Of a stretch of 64,000 nucleotides of DNA, positions 8,812 to 17,306 are shown one piece after another. Position numbers and translations under genes: made by a program. Location of the stretch: NCBI GenBank assembly GCA_035707805.1, contig DASSTS010000036.1, positions 36,012 to 100,011 of the forward strand, read 5' to 3'. Within the stretch, counting starts at the first letter, position 1, and the number at the start of each line of letters is the position of its first letter. Origin of the DNA: Castellaniella sp035707805 (GTDB taxonomy: Bacteria; Pseudomonadota; Gammaproteobacteria; Burkholderiales; Burkholderiaceae_B). The notes below the pieces were generated by a model. That model did not search any database. It was not told the origin of the DNA and saw only the letters and a program-made list of their open reading frames with translations.

Positions 8812-9558
8812 ATGGCGATTTTTCTGGATGACATGACGCTTCCGCTTCCTTCCTCGGACGGTCCACGGCCGGCCACCTTCGATCCGGCGCTGCAGCCCGT
8901 CCTGCCGGGCATCCCCCTGCCACCCCTGCCGGCGGAATGCCTCCGCCTCGACTACATCCGCGATGCGTTCGGGCGGGCCGTCGACTGGCAGGTCGAGCCG
9001 CTCTTTGCGCAGGCCTTCCTGCCGGACAATCCCGCCTCGGCCCAGGCACGCCATGCCGCCGTCCTCATGCCCCTGGTCCAGCGCGCCGACGGGCTGCACG
9101 TGCTGTTCACGCGCCGGGCCTCGCACCTGCACCATCATGCCGGGCAAATCAGCTTTCCGGGCGGGCGGATCGAGCCGACCGACGCCGACGCCGTCGAGGC
9201 CGCCATCCGTGAGACGCGTGAGGAAATCGGTGTGGACCGGCAGTTCGTGCAGGTCATGGGCGTGCAGCCCGCCCTGCTGACGACCACCCAGTTCCTGATG
9301 ACGCCCGTCGTGGGCGAACTGCTGCCGGGATTCCACGTCCAGGCCGACCAGTCCGAGGTCGCCGAGGTCTTCGAGGTGCCGCTGGCGGTGTTGATGGACC
9401 CGACCCAGCATCGCCTGCACCAGCTGCAGACGGCCTGGGGCCACGGGCGCTGCTATTTTTCCGTGCGCTGGCAGTCGTATTTCATCTGGGGCGCGACCGC
9501 CATCCTGCTGCGCAATTTCTATTATTTCCTGGCGGCCTCGGCGGGTCTGCAGCGATAG
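8812..9558 (+). CDS. Nudix hydrolase, CoA pyrophosphatase type
   Basis: Probably hydrolyses CoA or its derivatives to 3',5'-ADP and phosphopantetheine. The Nudix box is complete and of the CoAse variety: FPGGRIEPTD, then AIRETREEIGV with the metal-binding glutamates. The upstream region HAAVLMPLVQRADGLHVLFT and the downstream TTTQFLMTPVVGEL are typical of the NudL/CoAse group. The N-terminus carries about 60 extra residues, as in other betaproteobacterial members. I chose ATG 8812, preceded by CAGG; an in-frame ATG at 8833 is the alternative. The stop is directly adjacent to the convergent rsgA stop, with no visible terminator between. Confidence 0.87.
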   Translation: MAIFLDDMTLPLPSSDGPRPATFDPALQPVLPGIPLPPLPAECLRLDYIRDAFGRAVDWQVEPLFAQAFLPDNPASAQARHAAVLMPLVQRADGLHVLFTRRASHLHHHAGQISFPGGRIEPTDADAVEAAIRETREEIGVDRQFVQVMGVQPALLTTTQFLMTPVVGELLPGFHVQADQSEVAEVFEVPLAVLMDPTQHRLHQLQTAWGHGRCYFSVRWQSYFIWGATAILLRNFYYFLAASAGLQR

Positions 9559-10452
9559 TCAGTACCGTTTCGCCGCCTGGTTCTCCGCCAGGATGCGCTT
9601 GTACAGGGCATGCCGCTCGGCCGAGATTTCGCCGCTGGCCACGGCCGCCAGCACGCCGCAGCCCGGCTCGTGCTGGTGGCTGCAGTTGTAGAACCGGCAG
9701 CGCTCGACCGCCGGGGCGAATTCCGGAAACCCGTGTTCGATGTCCCGGGCATCCAGGTGCTGCAGGCCGAAGGCCTGGAATCCCGGGGAATCGATCAGTT
9801 CGCCGCCGTTGGGCAGGGTGTAAAGCCGTGTCTGCGTGGTGGTGTGGCGGCCGGTGCCCAGGGCCTCGGAATGGGCCTGCGTGGCCGCCTGGGCGGCCGG
9901 CACGAGGGTGTTGAGCAGGGTGGACTTGCCCATGCCGCTCTGGCCCAGCAGCAGGGTGCGGCGGCCCGGCAGCAGAGGTTCCAGCCGCTCGTGGACCTGG
10001 CCGGCGTCCAGGGCGCTCAGCGCCAGGACCGGCACCCCCAGCGATTCGGGCACGGCCAGGCGGGCGCGGGCGGCCGCGGTGGGCGGCAGGTCGGCCTTGT
10101 TCAGCACGATCAGGGCCGGGATGCCGGCGCTGCCGGCGGCCACCAGGGCGCGGCCCAGCAGATCGTCGGAAAACTCGGGCTCCGCGGCCAGGACCAGCAG
10201 CAGCTGGTCGATGTTGGCGGCGAACAGCTTGCTGCGCTGGGCGTCCGAACGGTAGAACAGGTTGCGGCGCGGCAGGATGTCGGTGATGACGCCTTCGTGC
10301 TGACCTTCGGGCAGCACGCGCACCTGGTCTCCCACGGCGATGCCGGTCTTTTTGCCTCGGGTGTAGCAGTGCCGGACCTGACCGCCGATGGCCACGCGGT
10401 AGTGGCGTCCGTGGGCCGCGACGACGCAGCCCTCTTGTGCGGATTCACCCAT
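9559..10452 (-). CDS. rsgA: Small ribosomal subunit biogenesis GTPase
   Basis: A circularly permuted GTPase that helps late maturation of the 30S decoding centre. Order in the 297 residues: an OB-fold (about 1-65), then the G domain in permuted order. NKADLP (G4) comes first, followed by GQSGMGKST (G1) and DSPGFQAFG (G3). The C-terminal zinc knuckle is CRFYNCSHQHEPGC. Its start overlaps the end of the M48 protease gene by 8 bases, so the two are co-transcribed on the minus strand. Confidence 0.95.
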   Translation of the reverse strand: MGESAQEGCVVAAHGRHYRVAIGGQVRHCYTRGKKTGIAVGDQVRVLPEGQHEGVITDILPRRNLFYRSDAQRSKLFAANIDQLLLVLAAEPEFSDDLLGRALVAAGSAGIPALIVLNKADLPPTAAARARLAVPESLGVPVLALSALDAGQVHERLEPLLPGRRTLLLGQSGMGKSTLLNTLVPAAQAATQAHSEALGTGRHTTTQTRLYTLPNGGELIDSPGFQAFGLQHLDARDIEHGFPEFAPAVERCRFYNCSHQHEPGCGVLAAVASGEISAERHALYKRILAENQAAKRY

Positions 10453-11689
10453 GACGCAGGCGCGCGATGCGCACCGCCGCGGAAGGATGGCTGTCGTACC
10501 AGGCCGAATGCACCGGGTCTGGGGTCAGCGTGGCGGCGTTGTCGTCGTACAGCTTGACCAGGGCGCTGCCCAGCGGGTCGGCGCCGCATTGCCTGACGGC
10601 GTACTGGTCCGCCTGGAATTCGTCGCGCCGCGACAGCAGGCTGGCGAGCGGCGTGGCCCAGAACGTGAAGACCGGCAGCGTCAGCATGAACAGCACCAGC
10701 GCCAGGCCGTCGTTGGGGCGGCTGAGCTGGGGGATCACGCCCAGGCCGGTGTAGAACCACACCTGCGTCGACAGCCAGGCCAGCAGGTGCAGGAACAGGC
10801 CCGCCGTGATGAAGCCGAGGACCAGGCGCCGCAGGATGTGATGGTGGGCGAAGTGCCCCAGTTCGTGGGCCAGGACGGCCTCGACCTCGTCGACGTCCAG
10901 GCGCGAGAGCAGGGTGTCGAAGAACACGATGCGGCGGTGCCGGCCAAAGCCGGTGAAATAGGCGTTGCCATGGGCCGAGCGGCGCGATCCGTCCATGACG
11001 AACAGGCCCGACAGGCCGAAATGGCAGCGCCGCGCCAGGGCATGGATGCGCTGGCTCAGGGCCGGATCGTCCAGCGGCGTGAATCGGTTGAAGAGGGGCG
11101 CGATGAAGCTGGGGTACAGCCACAGCACCAGCAGGTTGAAGACCACCCACACGCCCCAGGCCCACCAGGCCCAGTCGGCGCCGGCGGCGCCCATCACCCA
11201 CAGGATGGCCGCCAGCAGCGGCGCGCCCAGCACCAGGGTGATGGCCAGCATCTTCAGCGCGTCCGAGGCGAACAGGCGCGGCGTCATGCGGTTGAAGCCG
11301 AATCGGGCCTCCAGGCGGAAAGTGCGCCAGGCCGAGAACGCCAGGCCGACGGCGCCCAGCAGGGCCAGGACGCTGCCGACCAGCGCCATCTGGCGCCACA
11401 GATCGGATTCGATCAGGCGGCCCAGCGCCAGGTCCAGGACTTGCAGCCCGCCCAGCAGGGTCAGGCCCAGCAGGATGGCGGCCTCGGTGATGCGCTCGAT
11501 CATGGAGAGCTGGCAGCGGGCCACGGTGTAGTCCGCCGCCCGCTGGTGGCTGTGCAGGCCGATGCGTCCGGCGAAGGCGCCGGGCACCTCGTCGCGGTGC
11601 GCCTGCACGTGGCGGATCTGGCGTCGCGCCAGCCAGTAGCGGATCAGCAGATCGCCGATCAGGCAGGCGAGAAAGAGGAAGGTCAGCAT
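10445..11689 (-). CDS. M48 family (Ste24-type) membrane metalloprotease
   Basis: An inner-membrane zinc endopeptidase, likely in quality control of membrane proteins. About 414 residues with several transmembrane segments in the N-terminal half. The catalytic motif is AHELGHFAHHH (HExxH), and the downstream zinc glutamate is in RRDEFQADQYAV. DGSRRSAHGNAYFTGFG is the Ste24/CAAX-protease signature. The frame is open to a TTG at 11731, but ATG 11689 (MLTFLFLACLIGDLLIRYWL) starts directly at the first membrane helix as in homologues. It is divergent from orn and overlaps rsgA downstream. Confidence 0.9.
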   Translation of the reverse strand: MLTFLFLACLIGDLLIRYWLARRQIRHVQAHRDEVPGAFAGRIGLHSHQRAADYTVARCQLSMIERITEAAILLGLTLLGGLQVLDLALGRLIESDLWRQMALVGSVLALLGAVGLAFSAWRTFRLEARFGFNRMTPRLFASDALKMLAITLVLGAPLLAAILWVMGAAGADWAWWAWGVWVVFNLLVLWLYPSFIAPLFNRFTPLDDPALSQRIHALARRCHFGLSGLFVMDGSRRSAHGNAYFTGFGRHRRIVFFDTLLSRLDVDEVEAVLAHELGHFAHHHILRRLVLGFITAGLFLHLLAWLSTQVWFYTGLGVIPQLSRPNDGLALVLFMLTLPVFTFWATPLASLLSRRDEFQADQYAVRQCGADPLGSALVKLYDDNAATLTPDPVHSAWYDSHPSAAVRIARLRHG

Positions 11690-11743
11690 GTCCGACTGGC
11701 CGATATGCGAAAATTGGGTTTTTGCTTGCAAGGATTATAGGTG

Positions 11744-12289
11744 ATGGCTGCGAATGATCAGCGCCTGATCTGGCTCGACATGGAAATGTCCGGCCTGGAT
11801 CCTGAAAAAGAACGCATCCTGGAGATCGCCCTCATCGTGACGGAGCCCGACCTGACCGAGGTCGCCCAGGCGCCGGTGCTGGTGATCCACCAGGACGATG
11901 CCGTGCTCGACGGCATGGATAAATGGAACCGCTCCACTCATGGCAAGAGCGGCCTCATCGACAAGGTCAAGGCGTCCACCCTGACGGAGTCGGCGGCCGA
12001 GGACGCGCTGCTGGCGTTCCTGGCGCCCCTGGTGCCGGCCGGCAAATCGCCCATGTGCGGCAATACCATCGGGCAGGACCGCCGCTTCATGGTGAAATAC
12101 ATGCCGCGCCTGGAGGCTTATTTCCATTACCGCAACCTGGACGTGAGCACCCTCAAGGAACTGTCCCTGCGCTGGCGCCCCGAGGTCTACCGCAGCTTCA
12201 CCAAGGCCAGCAAGCACGAGGCCCTGGCCGACATCCAGGAATCCATCAACGAGCTCAAGCATTACCGCGAGCATTTCCTGCGCGTGTGA
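11744..12289 (+). CDS. orn: Oligoribonuclease
   Basis: A 3'-to-5' exoribonuclease that degrades 2-5-nucleotide RNAs and pGpG, needed to complete mRNA and c-di-GMP turnover. DEDDh family: LIWLDMEMSGLDPEKERILE holds the first two acidic residues, and HEALADIQESI has the catalytic His and last Asp. HGKSGLIDKVKAST is a family block. It is 181 residues from ATG 11744; a GTG at 11741 is directly adjacent. acpS follows after two bases, so they form a tight operon. Confidence 0.96.
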   Translation: MAANDQRLIWLDMEMSGLDPEKERILEIALIVTEPDLTEVAQAPVLVIHQDDAVLDGMDKWNRSTHGKSGLIDKVKASTLTESAAEDALLAFLAPLVPAGKSPMCGNTIGQDRRFMVKYMPRLEAYFHYRNLDVSTLKELSLRWRPEVYRSFTKASKHEALADIQESINELKHYREHFLRV

Positions 12290-12291
12290 AC

Positions 12292-12714
12292 ATGGGCCCG
12301 GGCATCGCCGGCATCGGCACGGATCTGTTGCGGGTCGGGCGGATCGAACGGATCTACGCGCGCCACGGCGACCGCCTGGCGCAACGCATCCTGGGCGCTG
12401 AAGAACAGCGGGTCCACGCCCGCCGCGCGGCCCGCGATCCGCGCCGCGGCATCCTCTACCTGGCCACGCGCTTCGCCGCCAAGGAGGCCTTCTCCAAGGC
12501 CATCGGCCTGGGCATCCACATGCCCATGACCTGGTCGCGGGTGCAGATCCTGAACCGCCCCGGCGGAGCGCCCGAGATCCGCCTGTCGGGTCCGCTGAAG
12601 GACTGGTACGATGCCCGCTTCGGGGCGTCGCACGTGTCGGTCACCGACGAATCCGACATGGTGGCGGCCTTCGTCGTGGTGGAAAGCCGCCCGGCGCCCG
12701 CCGACGCCCCCTGA
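12292..12714 (+). CDS. acpS: Holo-[acyl-carrier-protein] synthase
   Basis: Transfers 4'-phosphopantetheine from CoA to ACP, activating it for fatty-acid synthesis. AGIGTDLLRVGRI and LATRFAAKEAFSKAIG contain the Mg-binding Asp and Glu and the CoA-binding Lys. HVSVTDESDMVAAFVVVE is the closing strand. 140 residues, slightly longer than E. coli AcpS because of an insert after ARRAARDPRRG. Start ATG 12292 lies two bases after the orn stop. Confidence 0.93.
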   Translation: MGPGIAGIGTDLLRVGRIERIYARHGDRLAQRILGAEEQRVHARRAARDPRRGILYLATRFAAKEAFSKAIGLGIHMPMTWSRVQILNRPGGAPEIRLSGPLKDWYDARFGASHVSVTDESDMVAAFVVVESRPAPADAP

Positions 12715-12742
12715 ATCCGTCCAACTTCCGAGCCCGACACCT

Positions 12743-13789
12743 ATGCCTGCCTTCTTGCCCCCCGGTCCCGTCATGGTCGACGTCGACGGACTGGAACTCA
12801 GCGACGCCGAGCGCCAGCGGCTGCGCCATCCCCAGGTGGGCGGGGTGATCCTGTTCGCCCGCAACTTCGCCGACCGGGCCCAGCTGGCGGCCTTGTGCGC
12901 GGCCATCCACGCCGAGCGCGACGAGCCTCTGCTGATCGCAGTCGACCACGAGGGCGGGCGCGTGCAGCGGTTCCGCACCGACGGCTTCACGCCGCTGCCG
13001 GCCATGCGGGCGCTGGGCCGCTGGTACGAGGAGGACCCCCAGTCGGCCCTGCGGGGCGCCACCGCGACCGGTTTCGTGCTGGCCAGCGAACTGCGCGCCT
13101 GCGGAGTGGACTTCAGCTTCACGCCGGTGCTGGACCTGGATTACGGGGTCAGCGAAGTGATCGGCAACAGGGCCTTCCACGACGATCCCGCCGTGGTGGC
13201 CCTGCTGGCGCGCGCCCTGATCCAGGGGCTGGCGCAGGCGGGCATGGCGGCCTGCGGCAAGCATTTCCCGGGTCACGGGGCGGTGGCGGCCGATTCCCAT
13301 CATGCGATCCCGGTCGACGAGCGCCCGCTGGCCGAGATCCTGGCGGCCGACGCCGCGCCGTACGCCTGGCTGGGCGACCTGGCCCTGCCGGCCGTCATGC
13401 CGGCGCACGTGATCTATCCGCAGGTGGCGCCGGAACCGGCCGGCTTTTCCCGCCGCTGGGTCACGGGGGTGCTGCGCGAGCAGTTCGCTTATGACGGGGT
13501 GGTGTTCTCCGACGACCTGACCATGGAAGGCGCGAGCGTCGCCGGGGACATCCACGCCCGGGCCCGCGCCGCGCTGGACGCCGGCTGCGACATGGTGCTG
13601 GTCTGCAACCGCCCCGATCTCGCCGACGAGTTGCTGGCCGCCCTGGGCGACCGTCCCCTGGACCCGCAGTCCGTGCGCCGCATCCGGCGCCTGACGCCCG
13701 CCCGGCCCGCCCCGGACTGGGCCGGCCTGCTGTCCGACCCGAGGTATCTGCGTGCCCGAAGCCTTCGATCTGAAAACCTTTCTGGCTGA
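12743..13789 (+). CDS. nagZ: Beta-N-acetylhexosaminidase (glycoside hydrolase family 3)
   Basis: Cytoplasmic enzyme that removes N-acetylglucosamine from anhydro-muropeptides during cell-wall recycling, downstream of lytic transglycosylases such as MltB. VGGVILFARNF and IAVDHEGGRVQRFR are the N-terminal family blocks. GKHFPGHGAVAADSHHAIP is the mobile catalytic loop with the acid/base His, and VVFSDDLTMEGA holds the nucleophile Asp. 348 residues from ATG 12743. Its last 38 bases overlap the uvrC start, so the genes are coupled. Confidence 0.93.
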   Translation: MPAFLPPGPVMVDVDGLELSDAERQRLRHPQVGGVILFARNFADRAQLAALCAAIHAERDEPLLIAVDHEGGRVQRFRTDGFTPLPAMRALGRWYEEDPQSALRGATATGFVLASELRACGVDFSFTPVLDLDYGVSEVIGNRAFHDDPAVVALLARALIQGLAQAGMAACGKHFPGHGAVAADSHHAIPVDERPLAEILAADAAPYAWLGDLALPAVMPAHVIYPQVAPEPAGFSRRWVTGVLREQFAYDGVVFSDDLTMEGASVAGDIHARARAALDAGCDMVLVCNRPDLADELLAALGDRPLDPQSVRRIRRLTPARPAPDWAGLLSDPRYLRARSLRSENLSG

Positions 13790-15575
13790 CCTGCCGCACC
13801 TGCCGGGGGTCTACCGGCATCTGGATGCCGCGGGCGAAGTCCTGTACGTGGGCAAGGCCCGCGACCTCAAGCGGCGCGTCAGTTCCTATTTCCAGAAGGG
13901 CGGCCACGGCCCGCGCATCGAGCACATGCTGGCCCGGGTGGCGCGCACCGAGGTCACGGTCACGCGCACCGAGGCCGAGGCGCTGATCCTGGAAAACAAC
14001 CTGATCAAGCGCCTCAAGCCGCACTACAACATCCTGTTCCGGGACGACAAGTCCTACCCCTACCTGCACATCACCGACCACGAGGCCCCGCGCATCGTCT
14101 ACTACCGGGGGAGCACCCAGGGCAAGGGGCATTTCTTCGGACCCTATCCCAATTCCTGGGCCGTGCGCGAGACCATCCAGATCCTGCAGAAGGTCTTTCA
14201 CCTGCGCACCTGCGAGGACAGCGTCTACGCCCACCGGTCCCGGCCCTGCCTGCTGCACCAGATCGGCCGCTGCTCCGCGCCTTGCGTCGCCCGGATCTCG
14301 CTGGAGGACTACCGCGCGGACGTCCAGCGCGCGATCCGCTTTCTCGAGGGCCGCACCACCGAGGTGCTGGAAGAGATCGAGCAGCGCATGACGGCGGCGG
14401 CGGAACGCGAGGATTTCGAGCAGGCGGCGGTGCTGCGCGACCAGATGCGCGCCTTGGCCAAGGTCCTGCAGCAGCAGACCATGGAGCAGGTCGGCGAGGA
14501 CAGCGCCGACATCATCGCCGTGGAGATCTCGGGCGGGCGCGTCTGCGTGAACCTCGCGATGGTGCGCGCGGGACGCCACCTCGGCGACAAGCCGCTGTTT
14601 CCCACGCAGGCGCAGGACGAGCCGGCCGAGGACGTGCTGGCGGCCTTCATCGCCCAGCACTACGCGGAGAACCCCGTGCCTCCGGTGCTGGTGTGCTCGC
14701 ACGGCTTGCCCGATCCCGACCTGATCGTCATGCTGGCCGAGCAGCACGGCCACAAGGTGCGGGTCCTGACGCGGCCGCAGGGCACGCGCCGCAGCTGGCT
14801 GGAGCAGGCGCAGCGCAATGCCCGCATGGCCCTGGCGCAGCGCCTGTCGGAATCCAGCGCTCGCGAGGCGCGCACCCTGGCCCTGGCCGTGGAGCTGGAC
14901 CTCGATACCGACGAGGAGTCGCTGGCCGCGCTGCACATCGAATGTTTCGACATCAGCCACACGGCGGGCGAGGCGACCCAGGCCTCGTGCGTGGTCTACA
15001 AGAACCACGCCATGCAGCATTCGCTGTACCGGCGCTTCAACATCGCGGGCATCGAGCCGGGCGACGACTACGCGGCCATGCGCCAGGCGCTGAGCCGCCG
15101 CTACGCGCGGGTGGTCGACGGCGACGTCGCCTTGCCCGATATCGTGCTGATCGATGGCGGGGTAGGGCAGGTGGGCGTGGCGCGCCAGGTGTTCGAGGAA
15201 CTGGGCCTGGACGTCAGCCGCATCGTGGGCGTCAAGAAGGGCGACCACCGCAAGGTGGGTCTCGAAACCCTGGTCTTCGTGGATGGCCGCCCCCCGGTCG
15301 CCCTGGGTGTCGAGTCCGCCGCGCTGATGCTGGTGGCCGAGGTGCGCGACGAGGCGCACCGCTTTGCCATCACCGGCATGCGCGCGCGCCGCGCCAAGGC
15401 GCGCAACGTCTCGCGGCTGGAAGAAATCGAGGGCGTGGGCCAGCACCGGCGCCAGAAGCTCCTGGCCCGCTTCGGCGGATTCTCGGGCGTGGCCGACGCC
15501 AGCATCGACGAGCTGGCGGGCGTCGAGGGCGTTTCCCGGCAACTGGCCGAACGCATCTATCACGCCCTGCGCTGA
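13752..15575 (+). CDS. uvrC: Excinuclease ABC subunit C
   Basis: Makes the dual incisions of nucleotide excision repair with UvrB. The 607 residues show the whole architecture: GIY-YIG nuclease (LPGVYRHLD, VLYVGKARDLKRR), UVR/UvrB-binding segment near 205-235 (ERMTAAAEREDFEQAAVLR-like), RNase H-like 5' nuclease (IECFDISHTAGEATQASCVV, DIVLIDGGVGQVG) and C-terminal HhH repeats (EEIEGVGQHRRQKLLARFGG). Starts with GTG at 13752 inside the nagZ end. pgsA follows after 32 bases. Confidence 0.97.
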   Translation: MPEAFDLKTFLADLPHLPGVYRHLDAAGEVLYVGKARDLKRRVSSYFQKGGHGPRIEHMLARVARTEVTVTRTEAEALILENNLIKRLKPHYNILFRDDKSYPYLHITDHEAPRIVYYRGSTQGKGHFFGPYPNSWAVRETIQILQKVFHLRTCEDSVYAHRSRPCLLHQIGRCSAPCVARISLEDYRADVQRAIRFLEGRTTEVLEEIEQRMTAAAEREDFEQAAVLRDQMRALAKVLQQQTMEQVGEDSADIIAVEISGGRVCVNLAMVRAGRHLGDKPLFPTQAQDEPAEDVLAAFIAQHYAENPVPPVLVCSHGLPDPDLIVMLAEQHGHKVRVLTRPQGTRRSWLEQAQRNARMALAQRLSESSAREARTLALAVELDLDTDEESLAALHIECFDISHTAGEATQASCVVYKNHAMQHSLYRRFNIAGIEPGDDYAAMRQALSRRYARVVDGDVALPDIVLIDGGVGQVGVARQVFEELGLDVSRIVGVKKGDHRKVGLETLVFVDGRPPVALGVESAALMLVAEVRDEAHRFAITGMRARRAKARNVSRLEEIEGVGQHRRQKLLARFGGFSGVADASIDELAGVEGVSRQLAERIYHALR

Positions 15576-15607
15576 TCGCGGCGGCTTAGGGTAGTATTAC
15601 ACCTATC

Positions 15608-16177
15608 ATGCCGTTCAATTTCCCCATCGCCTTGACGTGGCTGCGCATCGCCATGATCCCCCTGCTCGTGGCGCTGTACTACCTGCCCGATGCCTGGACG
15701 CAATCCGGCTGGCGGGATACGGCCGCCGCGCTGGCCTTCATCGTGGCCGCGGTCACCGACTGGTTCGACGGCTACCTGGCGCGCCGCTGGAACCAGACCT
15801 CGGCCTTCGGGGCCTTCCTGGATCCGGTCGCTGACAAGCTGATGGTGGTCGCGGCCCTGCTGATCCTGCTGAACCTCGGCCGGGTCGACCTGCTGATCGC
15901 CCTGGTCATCATCGGCCGCGAGCTGACCATCTCCGCCCTGCGGGAATGGATGGCGAAGATCGGCGCGAGCCGCAGTGTGGCCGTGCACCGCCTGGGCAAG
16001 TTCAAGACCGCCGCCCAGATGATCGCCATCCCGTGCCTGCTGTACTGGCAGCCCCTCGAGGGCGTGCCGGTGCGGCTCGTCGGACAGATCCTGATCGTGG
16101 TGGCCGCGATCCTGACGGTCTGGTCCATGTGCTACTACCTGCAAAAGGCCTGGCCGGAGATCCGTGACCGCACTTGA
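15608..16177 (+). CDS. pgsA: CDP-diacylglycerol-glycerol-3-phosphate 3-phosphatidyltransferase
   Basis: Integral membrane enzyme making phosphatidylglycerol phosphate, the first committed step to PG and cardiolipin. The CDP-alcohol phosphotransferase motif is intact: DGYLARRW then GAFLDPVADK with the three catalytic aspartates. Four or five hydrophobic helices in 189 residues, as usual. The uvrC-pgsA pair is conserved in many proteobacteria. It ends 11 bases from the convergent queF stop. Confidence 0.95.
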   Translation: MPFNFPIALTWLRIAMIPLLVALYYLPDAWTQSGWRDTAAALAFIVAAVTDWFDGYLARRWNQTSAFGAFLDPVADKLMVVAALLILLNLGRVDLLIALVIIGRELTISALREWMAKIGASRSVAVHRLGKFKTAAQMIAIPCLLYWQPLEGVPVRLVGQILIVVAAILTVWSMCYYLQKAWPEIRDRT

Positions 16178-16188
16178 TCCCCGCGGCG

Positions 16189-17019
16189 CTATTGCCGCAG
16201 GGTCCTGGCCTGGCCGATGTCCCCGGGCTGGAAATTTGCCCGCCACGGATTGATGTCCAGCCCGCCGCGCCGGGTGTAGCGCGCATACACCAGCAGCTGC
16301 TCAGGCGCGCACCGGGCCATGATCTCGCCATAGATCTTTTCCACGCACAGTTCGTGGAATTCGCGGCAGCGCCGCAGCGACACGATATAGCGCAGCAGCC
16401 CCGCCCGGTCGATGCGGGGGCCGGCGTACTGGACCTGCAGGCTGGCCCAGTCGGGCTGGCCGGTCACCGGGCAATTGGACTTCATCAGCTCCGTCACCAG
16501 GGTCTCGCGCACGAAGGGCGCCGGCTGCGACGGCGCCAGGGCGGCCGGATCGGGTTCGTCGGCCGGCTCGAAATCGATGTCCTGGTCGTCGATGCAGGTG
16601 CCGCGCAGCGGCGCGCAGCTGAGTTCGAATGCCGGCCGCACCGACAGGATCTCGACGTGCACCGGCTTGCCGCAGGCGCGGCCCAGATCCGCCGCCAGGC
16701 GCTGGCGCACGATGTCCGGATGTTCGATGCGTTCTTCGTTGAAGCTGTTCAGATAGAGCTTGAGGGATTTCGATTCGACGAGATTCGGGCTGGCCGCGGG
16801 CACCGTGAAGCGGCCCATCGCCACCACCGGACGGCCCCGGGCATTCAGCCACGACAGCTCGTAGGCGTTCCAGATGTCGGCCCCGTGGGGCGCCCGGGGC
16901 AGGTCCAGGCCGGCGCGGGTGTCCGCCCGGGCGATGGGAAACAGCAGGGCGGGGTCGTAATGGTCGGAGCCGGTCGCGCGATGCCCCAGGGGGCTGGCTT
17001 CCAGTGCGGAGATTTTCAT
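16189..17019 (-). CDS. queF: NADPH-dependent 7-cyano-7-deazaguanine (preQ0) reductase, long type
   Basis: Reduces preQ0 to preQ1 in queuosine biosynthesis. The long (YqfH-like, bimodular) form with two tunnelling-fold halves. ESKSLKLYLNSFNEERI is the QueF motif in the N-terminal half. ELMKSNCPVTGQPDWASLQV contains the catalytic Cys, and REFHELCVEKIYGEI holds the conserved Glu. 276 residues from ATG 17019 (MKISALEASPLGH); the frame stays open to 17079, but those 20 residues do not match the family start. Confidence 0.94.
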   Translation of the reverse strand: MKISALEASPLGHRATGSDHYDPALLFPIARADTRAGLDLPRAPHGADIWNAYELSWLNARGRPVVAMGRFTVPAASPNLVESKSLKLYLNSFNEERIEHPDIVRQRLAADLGRACGKPVHVEILSVRPAFELSCAPLRGTCIDDQDIDFEPADEPDPAALAPSQPAPFVRETLVTELMKSNCPVTGQPDWASLQVQYAGPRIDRAGLLRYIVSLRRCREFHELCVEKIYGEIMARCAPEQLLVYARYTRRGGLDINPWRANFQPGDIGQARTLRQ

Positions 17020-17214
17020 GGCGGAGTCTGCGGTCGGGGAAAGCGCCTCCATTGTACCGTTCCGCCCACCCCATTTCATATGATGAAAGAAGGGTTTTGG
17101 GATGTGAAAATGCCGTGCTGCACTGCGTCCGATATCCTTTCATGATCAGGAAAAACATTTCGCGACATGAAATTGATTTCTTAATTCATTGAAATATAAG
17201 TATTTAATTTTCTG

Positions 17215-17226
17215 TCTTATATAAGA
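17215..17226. promoter_or_regulatory. Perfect palindrome upstream of aceA
   Basis: TCTTATATAAGA is a 12-base perfect palindrome, with a partial copy (GATATAAG) right after it. It sits in the conspicuously AT-rich 210 bases before aceA, 80 bases from the start codon. Probable regulator binding site; it resembles GntR-type operators, but the regulator cannot be named. Confidence 0.45.
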
Positions 17227-17306
17227 TATAAGTCATGTGTGCGGCGCAGCACGCGCGTAGACTGTTCCTCAACGGTTTCTTGTTTGTCTATCTGAGGAGC
17301 AACACC

